The notes below the pieces were generated by a model that saw nothing but the letters and a program-made list of their open reading frames with translations, searched no databases and was not told where the DNA came from. A program made the position numbers and the translations under genes. Positions 22,401-33,235 of a stretch of DNA of 64,000 nt are shown one piece after another; position 1 is the first letter of the stretch, and every line of letters begins with the position of its first letter. Origin of the DNA: Pammene aurita (Eukaryota > Arthropoda > Insecta > Lepidoptera > Tortricidae). The stretch lies in contig OX352296.1 in NCBI GenBank assembly GCA_947086415.1, positions 21,898,748-21,962,747 on the forward strand, read 5' to 3'.

Positions 22401-25400
22401 TGTCAGTATCGCGACTTTTTAATGGTCTGAAATAGGTTGTGGTAATTATGGATGAAAAATACACGTTCAGTTTTTTTTAAATAAATAGCGAACATGGAAA
22501 ATAGGAGTTTCGACTACAATATCTATTTCCCCAAACCATTCAAATAAGCAAGAGCGATCAAAATGGATACACAATTCATATTGAATGTCGATGCTCCGGT
22601 GGCCCTAAGAGGTTTTATATCTAAGTAAGAAAATATGTTTTAAGTAGGTAATATTATTGGAGAAAGTTTACCTTTGTTACTTTAGGTCGGATGGGCATAA
22701 AAATGTCCGGCATTCGTTTTCAGGGCTCCATACCCAAAGGGTTAAAACGGGACCCTATTACTAAGACTCGGCTGTCCGTCTGTCACCAGGCTGTATATCA
22801 TGAACCGTGTTATTAGATAGTTGAAATTTGCACAGATGATGTATTTCTGTTGCTGTTATAACAACAAATACTAAAAAACAGAATAAAATAAATATTTAAG
22901 GGGGCTCCCATACAATAGACAGTAAGTTTTTGCCGTTTTTATAGATAATGGTACGGAACCCTTCGAACGCGAGTCCGACCCGCACTTGGCCGGTTTTTTT
23001 TAATCGTTAGAATGTGAAATATTAGACAAGTATTTTGCATTAAATAAACGCTCCCAGTCTTAGGACTAGCATCCTGTTTCTACAAATGTATGTGTATACC
23101 TATACACTAACCCCTTTCTTTGCAGCTGAAAAGTGCAGTATCTTCGCAACAGACGCCAAGTTCTTCCGCTGATCCGTGGTGAGGCCAGCTCCGTTCGGCA
23201 GGTTGATGATGTGAAACGCGTCAGGCGCCACGATTGCAGCGTTCAGGAATTGGTAGTACACCAAATTACCGATCACCTGTGAAATCAGAAAATAAAGAAC
23301 GCTACAGAACAAGGAGTAAACACTGCGTTTTGTTTTTTTCCAACCAAGAACTAAAAGAGATTTTTTAACTAATAGTAGAGAAAATACACTTTAGTAATTC
23401 ATTTCGTTTGTTTGCGAAAACGTTCGAAAATTACTCAAATTACTTAAACTCTACTAATATTACGCAAAACCACCGCAAAACCCTGCGGGGGCGGCACTAG
23501 CACAAACAGAGGGCCTAACGCCTCACACGAAAATCGAAATTTCGTTTCGTTACCATTCGAGAGATAGAGAGGCAGATGTCGAAATTTTGATTTTCGCGTT
23601 TCACTATAGGCCCTCTGTAAACAAACCGCCTTGGTGCAAAAATTACATAGTTATTCCAAATTTATTAATTACAAATTATCTATGACAACTTGTCAAAAAA
23701 ACTGTTCAAGGCCTAGTATGTGTAATGACACTTAAATAAAAATGTGGTATATAAAACTACTAAGAGTATACCTTCAGAATATCTTTCTCAGGTGTATGAG
23801 GAAATTTTGATGTCAAAGATCTGTGTAAAACACGAGCCATGTACGTGATACAGAAAGGCAGCAGTTCGGTGGAGTTAGTGATTTTGTCCAAGAACATTGT
23901 CACTATGGCCTTCAGTTGCGTGAGGGCACTTTCGAGTCGTGTTTTAACTTCCGGGTATGTTAGGGCTTCGTCCTGAGTAACAGTATAAGGCAGTTTCCTG
24001 AAAAAAAAAAAGATGAATTAACTTTAAGAAATGAGGAAATTTAAGAAACTTTGTTCTAATTATACCTACATGAGATGTTTCTAACTAAAGTAATATTCCA
24101 TAGAAGCCAGCCTTCGTCTCCCCTGTGGGACTAAGATAGCTCAGTTAGTAGCGGTCGCACCATTATTGCAACAGACGGCAAAGTTAAAAGCTCAAGGCAA
24201 AAAAAAATGCCAATTTTTGTTGTTAACTTGTTACCAGTTAGAAATGCTACTTACGAGATTTCGCCTGTCTTCATTTCAGTTTCATTCCTCCATGCCTTGT
24301 AAATCTCTACCGGTCCAGTTTCTATATTCAGATCTTTATCTTTCAACATCTTTTCAACAAGAGGACCAATAATAGTTTGCAGGCTATTTAGCCCAGACAA
24401 TTGTCTAGAAAGACCCACTGCCATTTTGAGCACCAAAGGTGTCGAGGCTATTATATCGAAGGGTTTTACTACTTTGCAACTTATTTCTTCTTCCAAAGTA
24501 AATCTAAACAACTTAAGTAGCAAATATTCGTCTCTAGGATAAGCCCCGAAATTATAAAGACTCAAAACAACATTTTGCACAAAGAAATTAGTCTTGTTCT
24601 GAGGTATACAGAATAAGAGTTTAGACAGATAGGTGGGGTTTGTTTGTAATTCATAAAATAAATGTTGGTATCCATCCAGAAGTATTTTACATTCTTTCGT
24701 AAGAGATTTTAAGCCTTTAACAGCAGTTGAAACCGTCATTAAAGTACCCTTGCCCTGATTTTGTAAAACCAGTTTAGTCATGGAATTGTGTTTAACCAAG
24801 TTGTTAAGTTTCAAACCGTGGGCTGCAACTTCTTGTAGCGCAATTCTATTTTGAACTAGAAGCCCTATTTTGAGATCCATGTCGTCAATTTGTTTGGATA
24901 ATTCTTGATTTTTCCTTATAGACTGTACAACTTCAGCTTTCAAAGTTTGGAGTTCGATTTCGCGGTCGTAGTCTTCAGTGGAAAAGTCTAATAAGGGAAT
25001 GAATCTCTTAACAACCTTGAGTTGTGGGTTGGGGGAGTGGAACAATGAAGCAAATGCCTGTCGAGCTCTGCGGCCCCTCCAAAGAGCCTGAATTTTTATT
25101 ATTTTGTGCTCCTGTAAGAAAATAATCTAGTAAATGTAGGTAATACAGCAATTATTTTCGATCAAAAGTCCTTCCAATGACACGTGAGTGAAAACACGAC
25201 TTATTGGTTTACTACGAAAGAGGGGTGAACTTACCTGAATTTTATACCAAGCTATGGGATTTTGCTTCCGTTCTTTTTGTAATTTAGCTTCTATTATCTT
25301 CATCTTAATCATAGTACCATACTTTCTTCGAATCAATATACTTCTCCACCAAGCTTGAATTTTGACAACAAACACTTCATTGTCTCTAAAGAACTTCAAC

Positions 25401-28400
25401 CTATGACGTAACTTCTTTCTGAACAAGTACCCTCTACAATATGCTTGAAGTTTCACGATCGCGTTCTCTATGATGACTTGCTTGTATTTATTGATGTGAT
25501 GTTTATTTGTTTTGTCTACCAGGCTACTTACATCCTTTCGGCTAAAGTAGCGCGCGTATGGCACAAAATCTTTAGGGGTTGTCCAGCTGTACGTGTAAGA
25601 CTCTATGTCGATGTAAACAGTATTCCCTGCATCTGTGTGACACACTATCCACGGGCAGATATAGTGTCCGCGTTTTTTCAATGCTTTAGTAAATGTTTGG
25701 AAATATACATTCTTACATGCACTGTCCACCATTAAATTAGAAAAAATAGGGGATAACAGCGCTTCCCAGAATTCGTTTACGTTGTTTTTCAGGACTGCTG
25801 AATTTAAGTGTACTAATGTATCAGTCAAGTCTTTGACTTTTGAGGACTCCTCATTCACTTCATTGATAGTATCAACAATGTCATCAAGCCATAGATTTTG
25901 CGAATCTTTGTGAAGATACTTTTTCTTCAGCATTCTTAAATATAGATATTTCTCCTCTTTATGCAAAGGAGCTGGTATCTTCAAATAAGCACTTTTTAAA
26001 AGATGCATCAGTGTGTCAACATTGTCATCTGATACAGCTTTGTTAATTCTTTCAATTACTGCAACTAATTCTTCGTTGTCATCATCCTCTAAATTGACCA
26101 TTTCAATTGTGTCCCTAATGTCTTCCAAAGTAAGCAAGGGGCAAGCACACTGTTCCCTCACTTTAACTTGCAACGCGTTCATGAGTGCAGTCAGGTAGCG
26201 GCGACGGCAATGCGGCCGCAGACCCTCAAGGTGCACCTGCTTCAAAGTCAACGTCTTCCAAAGAGCAGATTCATCTCCTCTCTCCACCGCCTGAGACACT
26301 GCTGCAATCGCCGTCAAATACGACACGGACGCGGCTATCTCACTCTCATTCAAGTTTTTCTCAAGTTCAAACTTCTCTAGTTTCATTTCTTCAAACAGAA
26401 GTGGGATCGCATACTTATCTACTTTTATATTTAATTCTAGATTAGGATTAGTCAGTGCTTTATATAAGTCTTCACAATTCCCTTCATCCAAAGCACAATT
26501 AACTTTCGCGATAGCTGTTTTATGGTCTCCATGCTCAACAGATTTCCGATTACCTTCATTGATTACATTCTGAAATATCTTATGCCAATTTGTGATGCTT
26601 TCAACCTCGACATCTTTATTACATTCAATTATTTCTTTAACTACATCACAATAGAAGTCCAAGTTTTCTGGATTGTAGTTCTTTACTTTCACCCAAGATT
26701 CATTAAAGATTTTATGCAAGCTATTGATGTCATTATCATTTGAGGTAGAGCAAAGTTTCTTCCACAGAAATTTGTAATTAGTGGCAGTTATGTGTCCTTG
26801 TATTTCTACAATGGTGAGCAATTCATCATACTCGTCAGGGACGTAGCTATCATTAAGAGAGTGGTTATGAGCGGCCTGTAGTTTTTCATGCTTTGCAGCC
26901 TTCAATACTTTTTTATATTCGTCCATAAGACGATTTTGGACATACTTTAACTTGAGTTGTGGATTTAATAAAGCAGAAGTTATTGGTTTCGAGCTGTTTA
27001 AAAGTTTATTGAGCTCAATTACAGCTTTATGCATGCCTTGGTTGTCATCCATATTATTTTTTGATAAGATACCACTAATTTTTTGAAACATAGGCATTGG
27101 GTTCCCACATTTTTGTAGATCTTTGGAGACTGTATCAAGTTCTTCATCTAAAAATTTAATTAACATATAAAGAAATGAAGTGAAAAAAGTATGTTAAGTA
27201 GGTATTTTAATGTAGGTATAGGTATTATGAAAATATGTAGGTACATAAATGTTATAATTGTTTTACCTGTAAACACAGCTTTTCCATAGACATCTTGAAT
27301 AAGAGGTGCTTTCCCAAGTTTGAACAAATGGGTACTTAGAGCATGTATACAGTATATCAATCTTGGGATATTCTTTTTGTCATAGATGTCAGTTGTCTCA
27401 GGTTGGAAAGTCTGATAAAAGAAATAATAAATATGTTTCTGCTATGTCAACCTTTATAGTTAGCTAATAATTATTAGCAAGGGCAATCGTTTTTTTGGTG
27501 AAAATGGTCGCTTAAGGCCGCGGACTGGAACATGCGACCGGCGACCGTGGCGAATGGCAAGACGAGCGGCCGCCGTTGTTTTCCAAAACGGGTCCATTCA
27601 TGTGCATAGATTTTGATCGTGCCGTTTGGAACGGTGACGGCGAGCGGTGGGCTCGCGTGGCCCGATTAAAATCTATAGACTTAAATGGGGCCGTTTTTGA
27701 AAACAGCGGCGGCTGCTCGCCGCGGTCGCCAGTCGAGTGTTGGAAGTGATTAAATTTGATTACTATCAAAATCCATTTCCTATATCTATCCCCGCAGGCA
27801 CAAATGGGAATACACCGGCAACTTATTAGTAACTCAGAAACTTCTACAAGAAATAAAAAGTGTATGTACCTTTTGCAAGGTAAAGCTCCCAATTAGCATT
27901 GAATTTAAATTATTATCTTAAATACTCCATACATATATATGAACGTATTTTTTTTTAAATCATGATATGTGACAGTTTTTCGAAAAAGGTACCCTTTGGT
28001 GAAAGGCGTTACGTCGTACATTGTACAAATTAAATTTTATATTCGAGCAATAAAAGCGTTAGCGCCGACGGCCAAATGATACCTTTTCCGAAAAAGTGTC
28101 ACATATTAAGTACAGTTTCTAAATTAAACCAGAGGTACTGTGTTGTAACAATGCATTTTTTTTAAATACATCTACAAATAAATATTTTCATGCAATCATT
28201 TCATATACCTACATACAGGAGTTGCTCTTCAGTGAAGGAAAAAATTAGAAATCCAGACCAAGTGACACAGAGCTCTAAGATGACTGGGATAAAGAGCATT
28301 TTTGTATACTAACTCATACACATCCATTTATGTGATAAGCTACACTAAGAGCCATAAATAAGGGTTATCTGAACTTACCACAGGAAGTTCTGTTTTCCTT

Positions 28401-30648
28401 AAAACTTGCAGGAACATGTTAATATTGTCTGTATGTTTGAATTGTAAGCCCATAACCTGAAATTTAAAATTGTTTATTTATTGAACTACCCAGCGAACTT
28501 CGTACATGACTATATATTGTATGGATTAAATATTATATATGATCTTTTGATACCACAATAAATACTCTAATGGATTAAATTGAATGTGTCGGATTTTTTA
28601 TTAATACATTTTTGAGTCCAAAAGGACTCAAAAACATTATATACCTAACTAAAAAGTTAGGTATATAATGTTCTTAATCTTTCATAGGCATAAGTCCATC
28701 CTACAACTATATAAGCAAACTATTCTTTATAACTCTTATCTATTTAATTGACACAGAGTTGCACAACAGGCTCGGAAACCAGTATTTGCTCCATACTAAA
28801 ATACCTGTATTATTCATTACTTTTCATTATTTTGTTTACTATTTAATATTAAATGGGACAATTTAATACTATGAGATCATTAGTGTCATTACCTAAATAC
28901 AATATTGAGTTGGTAAAGCGATCAAGCCCCGGCAAGGCATGTTGATGCAGGTTCAAGTCCTGCTGGGTTGATTATTTTTTCAATGTTTTCAGTGTTTGTA
29001 TTTGATTTAATAACAAACTATTGTATGAGTGGAATGCCCCACTTTAAAAACATGCAAAAAAAAATAACATTGAGTTCTACATAAAGACCATAAAATAATT
29101 AATTTTCACCTACAAACGCTACGGCTGTGGAATGAACTCCCTGCCGAGGTTTTCCCAGCGGGCTACAGTACGAGGTGAATTAGGAGTGAATAGGTTCCTA
29201 AAGGGTAGGCAACGCGCATGTAAATCCTCTGAGGTTGCAGGCGTCCATAGGCTAGGTAACTGCTTACCATCAGGCGAGCCGTATGCTTGTTTGCCACCGT
29301 CATGGTATAAAAAATATAGTATTATATTGGGTTTTTTCCGGATTTATAGAGAAAACCAGTTTTGAGCCTTGGTTTTACACACGGAAGAAGTAGCTGGCAA
29401 AGCTTGTATTTTAGAATTGAGGAAGCTGTTGATAGATTATTGCTCAACATAAATTTTTAAAAGGACTTTACAATATAATGGACCTTACTGACAATTTTAT
29501 TCATACAGCAACACACTGCTCCTATTATAAATCAACAGGATTCAACGTAACTCTGACTTAGGAATGTACAACTGCTAGTAGTCTGCCTCGAACTGAGAAC
29601 TCGCGATTAACTGGCAAACGGATTACCAATATAACAAGACCCTTCTGAAGATTTTTTTTCACCGTCTAGCTCCACAACCACTACATCGATCCTGTTCATA
29701 TATGAATTCTCAAATTATATGTATCTCTGCTACAACCCCAACAAATTTCATAAAGATCAGAAAATCGTTACTAAAGTTATTGTGGAACAACTATTCAAAA
29801 TCAAAAAGCCATTGAAATGCCCAGACGTCTAGGTAGCCAAAATTGTTTGAAAGAACTTCACTTCGCTTACGCTCTGCTTGTTCGATAAAAGTCATAGGAA
29901 GAATGTATGAAGATTGTAGTACATTATATTTCTCACCTTATAACGCCTTTGATCAATGTCGTAGATTTTCTTCAAGGGAAGTGATTCAGGTGCAATAAAA
30001 TTGCCAAGTTTTGCTAAATATACTCCGTTGCGCAGATTTTCCTCGAACTCAGTAGTCAGGGGTAATTTCTCTTTTAAACATGCTTCCATCCAGGTCTTGG
30101 CTTCCTCCAGGCGGCAAAGATACTCATACGCCACAGTCCTTTGTCTAATCACATCCATTTCTTGGCCTGTTTTTCGCATATCTGTGTCACCTGTTAAATT
30201 AAGTTCTTATTAATATTGTCTTTTTTTTTAATACCACGACGGTGGCAAACAAGCATACGGCCCACCTGATGGTAAGCAGATACCGTAACCTATGGACACC
30301 TGAAACTCCAAAGGAGTCACATGCGCGTTGCCAACCCCTTACAAAAAGGAGGATTCACTGTGTTGACGGCTAAAGGAACAAGAAGGTCCCTCATCGTCAA
30401 CACACTGGGTCCTCTTTGAGCTCTTTGGCAACCTTACTCACCAGCAGGAACACAACACTATGAGTAGGGTCTAGTGCTATTTGGCTGTGGTTTTCTGTAA
30501 GGTGGAGGTACTTCCCCAGTCGGGCTCATTATTATGTCATTTTGTGATTAGAATCATAATAAATCAAAAACAATGCAACAAAACACTTACAGTCGTCGAT
30601 TTTTCCAATGCGTATGTCCTCCATATTTTCACGTAGTACGGACAGCAT
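19480..30648 (-). CDS. IQGAP1: IQGAP-family Ras GTPase-activating-like scaffold protein, 13 exons
   Basis: Exons on the minus strand: 30648-30591, 30190-29937, 28456-28379, 27411-27267, 27147-25235, 25111-24255, 23997-23772, 23276-23112, 22329-22150, 21623-21483, 20970-20817, 20482-20089, 19840-19480. All phases join and give about 1641 residues, close to human IQGAP1 (1657). In order: calponin-homology domain (AYEYLCRLEEAKTWM, RNGVYLAKLGNF, YCIHALSTHLFKLG; about 35-175), a long helical repeat region (about 180-640), a WW-like segment near 675-705, at least three IQ motifs (about 741, 771 and 820, e.g. VVKIQAWWRSILIRRKYG), the GAP-related domain (about 880-1300, NLVYYQFLNAAIVAPDAF) and the RasGAP C-terminal domain ending NSKFYGKS. 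The family binds Cdc42/Rac1, calmodulin and actin at the cell cortex and does not activate GTPases. The ATG at 30648 is the likely start, but a possible acceptor at about 30673 leaves room for an upstream exon. The orthologue number within the family is not resolved. Confidence 0.96.
21008..21145. mobile_element. Palindromic MITE (acagtcgccat family) in IQGAP intron 10
   Basis: The outer repeats acagtcgccat and atggcgactgt enclose inverted copies of cggccaaggt and accttggccg. Total length is about 138 bases, non-coding. I recognise this as a common lepidopteran palindromic element type, but no family name can be assigned without a library search. Confidence 0.8.
21184..21470 (-). pseudogene. 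Broken tandem copy of IQGAP exon 10
   Basis: Immediately 3' (in gene direction) of the intact exon 10 (21623-21483) lies a second copy of the same exon. Its 3' part (about 21293-21190) still reads APDPRDRLNELLDDLGDV and keeps a GT donor after the codons for DVYS. Its 5' part (about 21470-21436) has small deletions that shift the frame and no AG acceptor. Between the parts sits a 142-base inverted-repeat element at 21294-21435. The intact copy has both splice signals and the correct phase, so this copy is probably not used. Confidence 0.85.
21294..21435. mobile_element. 142-base inverted-repeat element inside the duplicated IQGAP exon
   Basis: The ends are inverted copies of each other: agggtgcgtacccaacgtgc at the left and, reversed, gggtgcgcagccaacgtgcc at the right. 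Removing the element rejoins the coding text of the duplicated exon (GATGTCC next to GGTACTCG). It carries no coding capacity, so it is a small non-autonomous element. Confidence 0.8.
21675..21718 (-). pseudogene. Third, truncated copy of the start of IQGAP exon 10
   Basis: Upstream of the intact exon, about 40 bases repeat its beginning (the codons for VDTHALLIEYQDI) with substitutions, including one that makes an in-frame stop (TAG in place of CAG). Similarity ends after the DI codons. It has no acceptor or donor of its own and reads as a relic of the same local duplication. Confidence 0.75.
22690..23002 (-). repeat. 'ccggccaagtgc...gggttccgta' family copy in IQGAP intron 8
   Basis: On the minus strand it begins aaaaaaaccggccaagtgcg, continues into a variant of the cggactcgc phrase and cgaagggttccgtaccatta, and ends near agtcttagtaatagggtccc and a cctgaaaacg-like tail. 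It is the same family as 55978-57108 and 61723-62325. Confidence 0.75.
23504..23630. mobile_element. Palindromic MITE (acagagggcct ends) in IQGAP intron 7
   Basis: acagagggcctaacgcctca and its inverted partner tgaaacgc...aggccctctgt frame the palindromic core cgaaaatcgaaatttcg / cgaaattttgattttcg. About 125 bases, non-coding. Confidence 0.8.
24125..24175 (+). repeat. tRNA-like SINE head fragment in IQGAP intron 6
   Basis: gggactaagatagctcagtt followed by agtagcggtcgcacc resembles the 5' half of a tRNA (A-box) as found in tRNA-derived SINEs. There is no matching 3' half, so it is not a tRNA gene. Confidence 0.5.
27521..27738. mobile_element. GC-rich palindromic MITE in IQGAP intron 3
   Basis: The arms are inverted: ggcgaccgtggcgaatggca ... 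cggccgccgttgttttcc on the left against the reverse of aaacagcggcggctgctcgc ... cgcggtcgccag on the right. Both arms hold the atagattttgatcgtgcc-type block. It explains the long minus-strand open frame at 27512-27892. Confidence 0.82.
27964..28105. mobile_element. 142-base MITE in IQGAP intron 3
   Basis: atatgtgacagtttttcgaa at the left matches, inverted, ttccgaaaaagtgtcacata at the right, with ggtacc-type bases at the inner edge. Non-coding. Confidence 0.8.
28609..28670. repeat. Two abutting perfect palindromes
   Basis: 28609-28634 is a 26-base perfect palindrome built on tttttgagtcc. Directly after it, 28635-28670 is a 36-base palindrome with 15-base arms (cattatatacctaac). They lie in IQGAP intron 2, about 170 bases upstream (gene direction) of exon 3. 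Confidence 0.8.
28895..28982 (+). repeat. tRNA-derived SINE fragment in IQGAP intron 2
   Basis: gagttggtaaagcgatcaag and gcaggttcaagtcctgctgg resemble A and B boxes of a tRNA-derived SINE. The spacing is too long and the arms do not pair into a tRNA. Confidence 0.55.
29105..29325 (+). repeat. Lepidopteran repeat ('cgagccgtatgcttgtttgc')
   Basis: The sequence runs from tgtggaatgaactccctgcc to gtttgccaccgtcatggtat. The same unit lies inverted at 30228-30350 (ccacgacggtggcaaacaag ... ccaacccctt), and a piece is at 9926-10005. Both full copies are in the 5' part of IQGAP or next to it. Confidence 0.75.
30228..30355 (-). repeat. Second copy of the 'cgagccgtatgcttgtttgc' repeat in IQGAP intron 1
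   Basis: It is an inverted relative of 29105-29325, beginning accacgacggtggcaaacaa and including cctgatggtaagcagatacc. It is truncated relative to that copy. Confidence 0.75.
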
Positions 30649-30927
30649 CGTATAGTTTTCATGTACTTCTGCCCTATATTAAATTAAGTTTGATCAACCA
30701 TTACAAAGAAATGTTTGATAGTGATGTATTTTTATGTTTCTGGCTTTTATTTTGTAACGTATTTAGCTCTTCTCTTCTCTTAGAAATTCATCAGTTCAAC
30801 GTTTGAATCCGGTTTGAATACATGTCAAAACACTACACAGGCTAGAAAAAACATTTATATATAGGTATGTCAATCAAAATGAATTACCATAAGGTTGTCC
30901 AACATTACAGATATACCATATAAGGTC

Positions 30928-31076
30928 TTAAACCGGTATTAGACATTGCAATTTGTAGGGCCCAATCTGTCAGGTTGGGAGATGTAATAAGAGTTAGGGC
31001 CCGTAGGGAGCGTAAAAGGGGCAGTGTACACAACAGATTGGGCCCTACAAATTGCTATGTCTAATATCGGTTTTAA
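30928..31076. mobile_element. Palindromic MITE (aaaccggtattagacat family)
   Basis: ttaaaccggtattagacatt ... tgtagggcccaatctgt, with the inverted partner at 31040-31076. It lies in the IQGAP / EFCAB10-like intergenic promoter region. Relatives are at 58192-58336 and in the large palindrome 58334-60139. Confidence 0.85.
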
Positions 31077-31326
31077 GCTCTCTACTCACTAACCTGAAAG
31101 ATCATAATGGCACTGATGGCGCCAACTCACTTGACGTATTAGTTCAAATATACTTGTTGACTCTTTCTGATTCCATAATAAAGAAAGTGATATAACCTGA
31201 ATATACAAATGAGTGGACTGTGAGACAAGATGCAGTTCGTTCTCAAACTTAAATTTATTAAACAAAAATATATAGGGGCATCACTGGCGGTAATGTATTA
31301 GAATGTAATGTTCTTAGGGTGGAGAC

Positions 31327-31477
31327 AAAAGTTAGGTTTCCGCGTCAGGTTGCCGATTATAGTTACCCGATCGGATAAACTTCGCACAAGACCGATTAAT
31401 TTACTTGTACCGGTTAATGTATTGTTCAGTAACCAACCGGTAACCATATCTAGGGACCTGATGCAAAAACCTAACGC
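31327..31477. mobile_element. ~150-base MITE (aaaagttaggtttccgcgtcagg ends)
   Basis: The left end aaaagttaggtttccgcgtc and right end acctgatgcaaaaacctaac are inverted. The middle is AT-rich with further short inverted words (accggtta/taaccggt). Confidence 0.7.
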
Positions 31478-31514
31478 TTGACTACAGCTTTAGTTGTGAT
31501 GTGTAATGGTAGCG

Positions 31515-31620
31515 CCACACTTCGCCTATGCGGACAAATATTCGTGTTGCGTCTCTTTCTTATTCTATACAATAAGAAAGAGACGGAACACGAATATTCG
31601 TCCGCATAGGCGAAGTGTGG
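31515..31620. mobile_element. Near-perfect 106-base hairpin MITE 160 bases upstream of the EFCAB10-like start
   Basis: The arms of about 50 bases (ccacacttcgcctatgcgga ... ctctttcttatt) pair almost perfectly around a 6-base loop ctatac. It lies between IQGAP and the EFCAB10-like gene, close to the latter's start. Confidence 0.85.
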
Positions 31621-31781
31621 TTGCAGCATTAGGCATGGAGGCATGTTATAGGTAGTCATAGTTTCCTGTTGTTTATTGTCATCATTGTCACCCATTTATC
31701 AATTAAATAATAATCGTTATTAATTTTGAATTTGTGTCGTCAGAGTGTACAAAAGGGAGTTAAATAAGTATTATAACAGAT

Positions 31782-32460
31782 ATGGACGAAGAAACCGAGG
31801 AAGCCGTAGTCGAAAAGAAGCCTACACCGGAGCCTATATTTCTTTGCAAATGTTTATTAAGTGAAGACACTATTCCACCAGTAATACCTCCTCGCAAACT
31901 AAGAATTCTCAATGCGGTCGATAATGCAGAAAATTACTTACGGGATCGTCGAATTCCAGAATTGATGCGTTTTTTACTTACAAAACTACTATCTGATGGT
32001 CCAAATGATCCGACATCTTACCTCAAAGAATTGTTAGATCACTGTATGCTATTCCGTGCAGGACACGGGACTGCACCTGTTTTATACGAGGATAGGTAAG
32101 TTAAACATTTTTAATTTAACAATGATAAGGTATGTAAGAAATATGTCAAGTAGATTCTCATAATTCCTATATCGTTGCAGGCACCTAGAAGCAGTAATAA
32201 AAAGTTTTGATCCAGGATGCCGAGGATGGTTAAGCGCAGGACAAGTCAGACGTCTTTATGCGACTCTTGGCTTAGTTGAAGAAGAATATCCTCATGAAAA
32301 AATCCCAACTGCAATTATTTTTAAAAACGTCAAAAGAACTCAAGAATCTGAACTGTTCTACTTGCTTTCTGCTGGGATTTCAATTGAAGAATCGTCAAAT
32401 GTGTCTGAAATTTCAGATTCAAAAAAGGTAAACATTATTAAGCCACCTCCAAACAACTAA
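31782..32460 (+). CDS. EFCAB10: EFCAB10-like small protein with RIIa/DPY-30-type N-terminal segment
   Basis: Two exons, 31782-32095 and 32181-32460, join in phase (AG+G) to give 197 residues. The first exon has an acidic start, then about residues 48-85 (AENYLRDRRIPELMRFLLTK, then DPTSYLKELLD), which fit the dimerisation/docking fold seen in RIIa and DPY-30 proteins and the start of EFCAB10. The second exon continues HLEAVIKSFDPGCRGWLSAG and RRLYATLGL, which fits the single degenerate EF-hand-like part of EFCAB10. Proteins of this kind are associated with cilia and flagella, so a sperm or ciliary role is an inference. It is longer than human EFCAB10 (about 127 residues). A GTAAAC after the DSKK codons (about 32429) could be a donor to a further exon, so the C-terminal end is uncertain. 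It lies head to head with IQGAP, 1.1 kb apart. Confidence 0.75.
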
Positions 32461-32685
32461 TTTATGAAATAATTCGTATTTGTTACTTAACTTGAAATTA
32501 ATACATGATTTTAATATGCAGCAATGTAGTGTGACTCTTTGAAAAGCAACAACATAATAGTCCATCATTGGTCGCTTTCATGCTTTTCCATGGACGTCGA
32601 AATTATAATCAAGATAAAAAAGTGGACCCTAATCTAATAAACACAACACAGCGCTAGACTAGGAACAGATTCAGAAAAACCCCAC

Positions 32686-33072
32686 TTAACAATGAACCCC
32701 AGAAGCTCCAATATTGTCCACTGAACTACTTCTAGGGAAGGAATGTTGGTGGCTTCCAAGGGGCGCCTCAATCGTAATATCTGAATAACTATGTCTTCTG
32801 CGAAAAATGTTTGTCAGATTTGGAACTAATCCACGAAGATCTTCCTCTGATGATATTACCAATATTTTAGGCCGAACAACACTAAATGTTAAGAGGATAT
32901 AATCCATTGCCCTGTAACGATGGTCAAGCTCTTCGTAAAATGTATCATGACATTTTAGCATAGCTCTCTTCAGCTCCTCTTGCAATGTTAGTCCAACATC
33001 TCGGGTAGTTTCTCTTGATATACGTTTACCGTCAAATGAAAAACGATCTTTCAGTAATGGGTAAAAATTCAA
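32686..33072 (-). other. Unrecognised ORF, possible TTF/hAT-type transposase remnant
   Basis: A 128-residue open frame with FYPLLKDRFSFDGKRISRET and a later VRPKILVISSEEDLRGLVPN resembles, loosely, the middle of TTF-type zinc-finger / hAT-like proteins found in many insect genomes. The C-terminal 35 residues look unlike any domain I know. No splice context or neighbouring exons support a host gene. I treat it as a probable transposon remnant. Confidence 0.35.
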
Positions 33073-33235
33073 ACCAATGACAACAAAACAATAGCGCTTT
33101 CTCTATTACGCTTTTTGATGCTTGTCTATTTGGGATTATGTACTATCACATGCACTCACACATGCATATCATCATGTCATTAAAATTATTTCCAATGTAA
33201 GAAATTAGTTCCAATAAAATTCCGCAAGATGCCGC

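Noticed and set aside
27512..27892. 126-residue minus-strand open frame rich in Arg, Ser and Pro
   Set aside because: It lies across a GC-rich palindromic MITE in an IQGAP intron; the frame follows from the palindrome.
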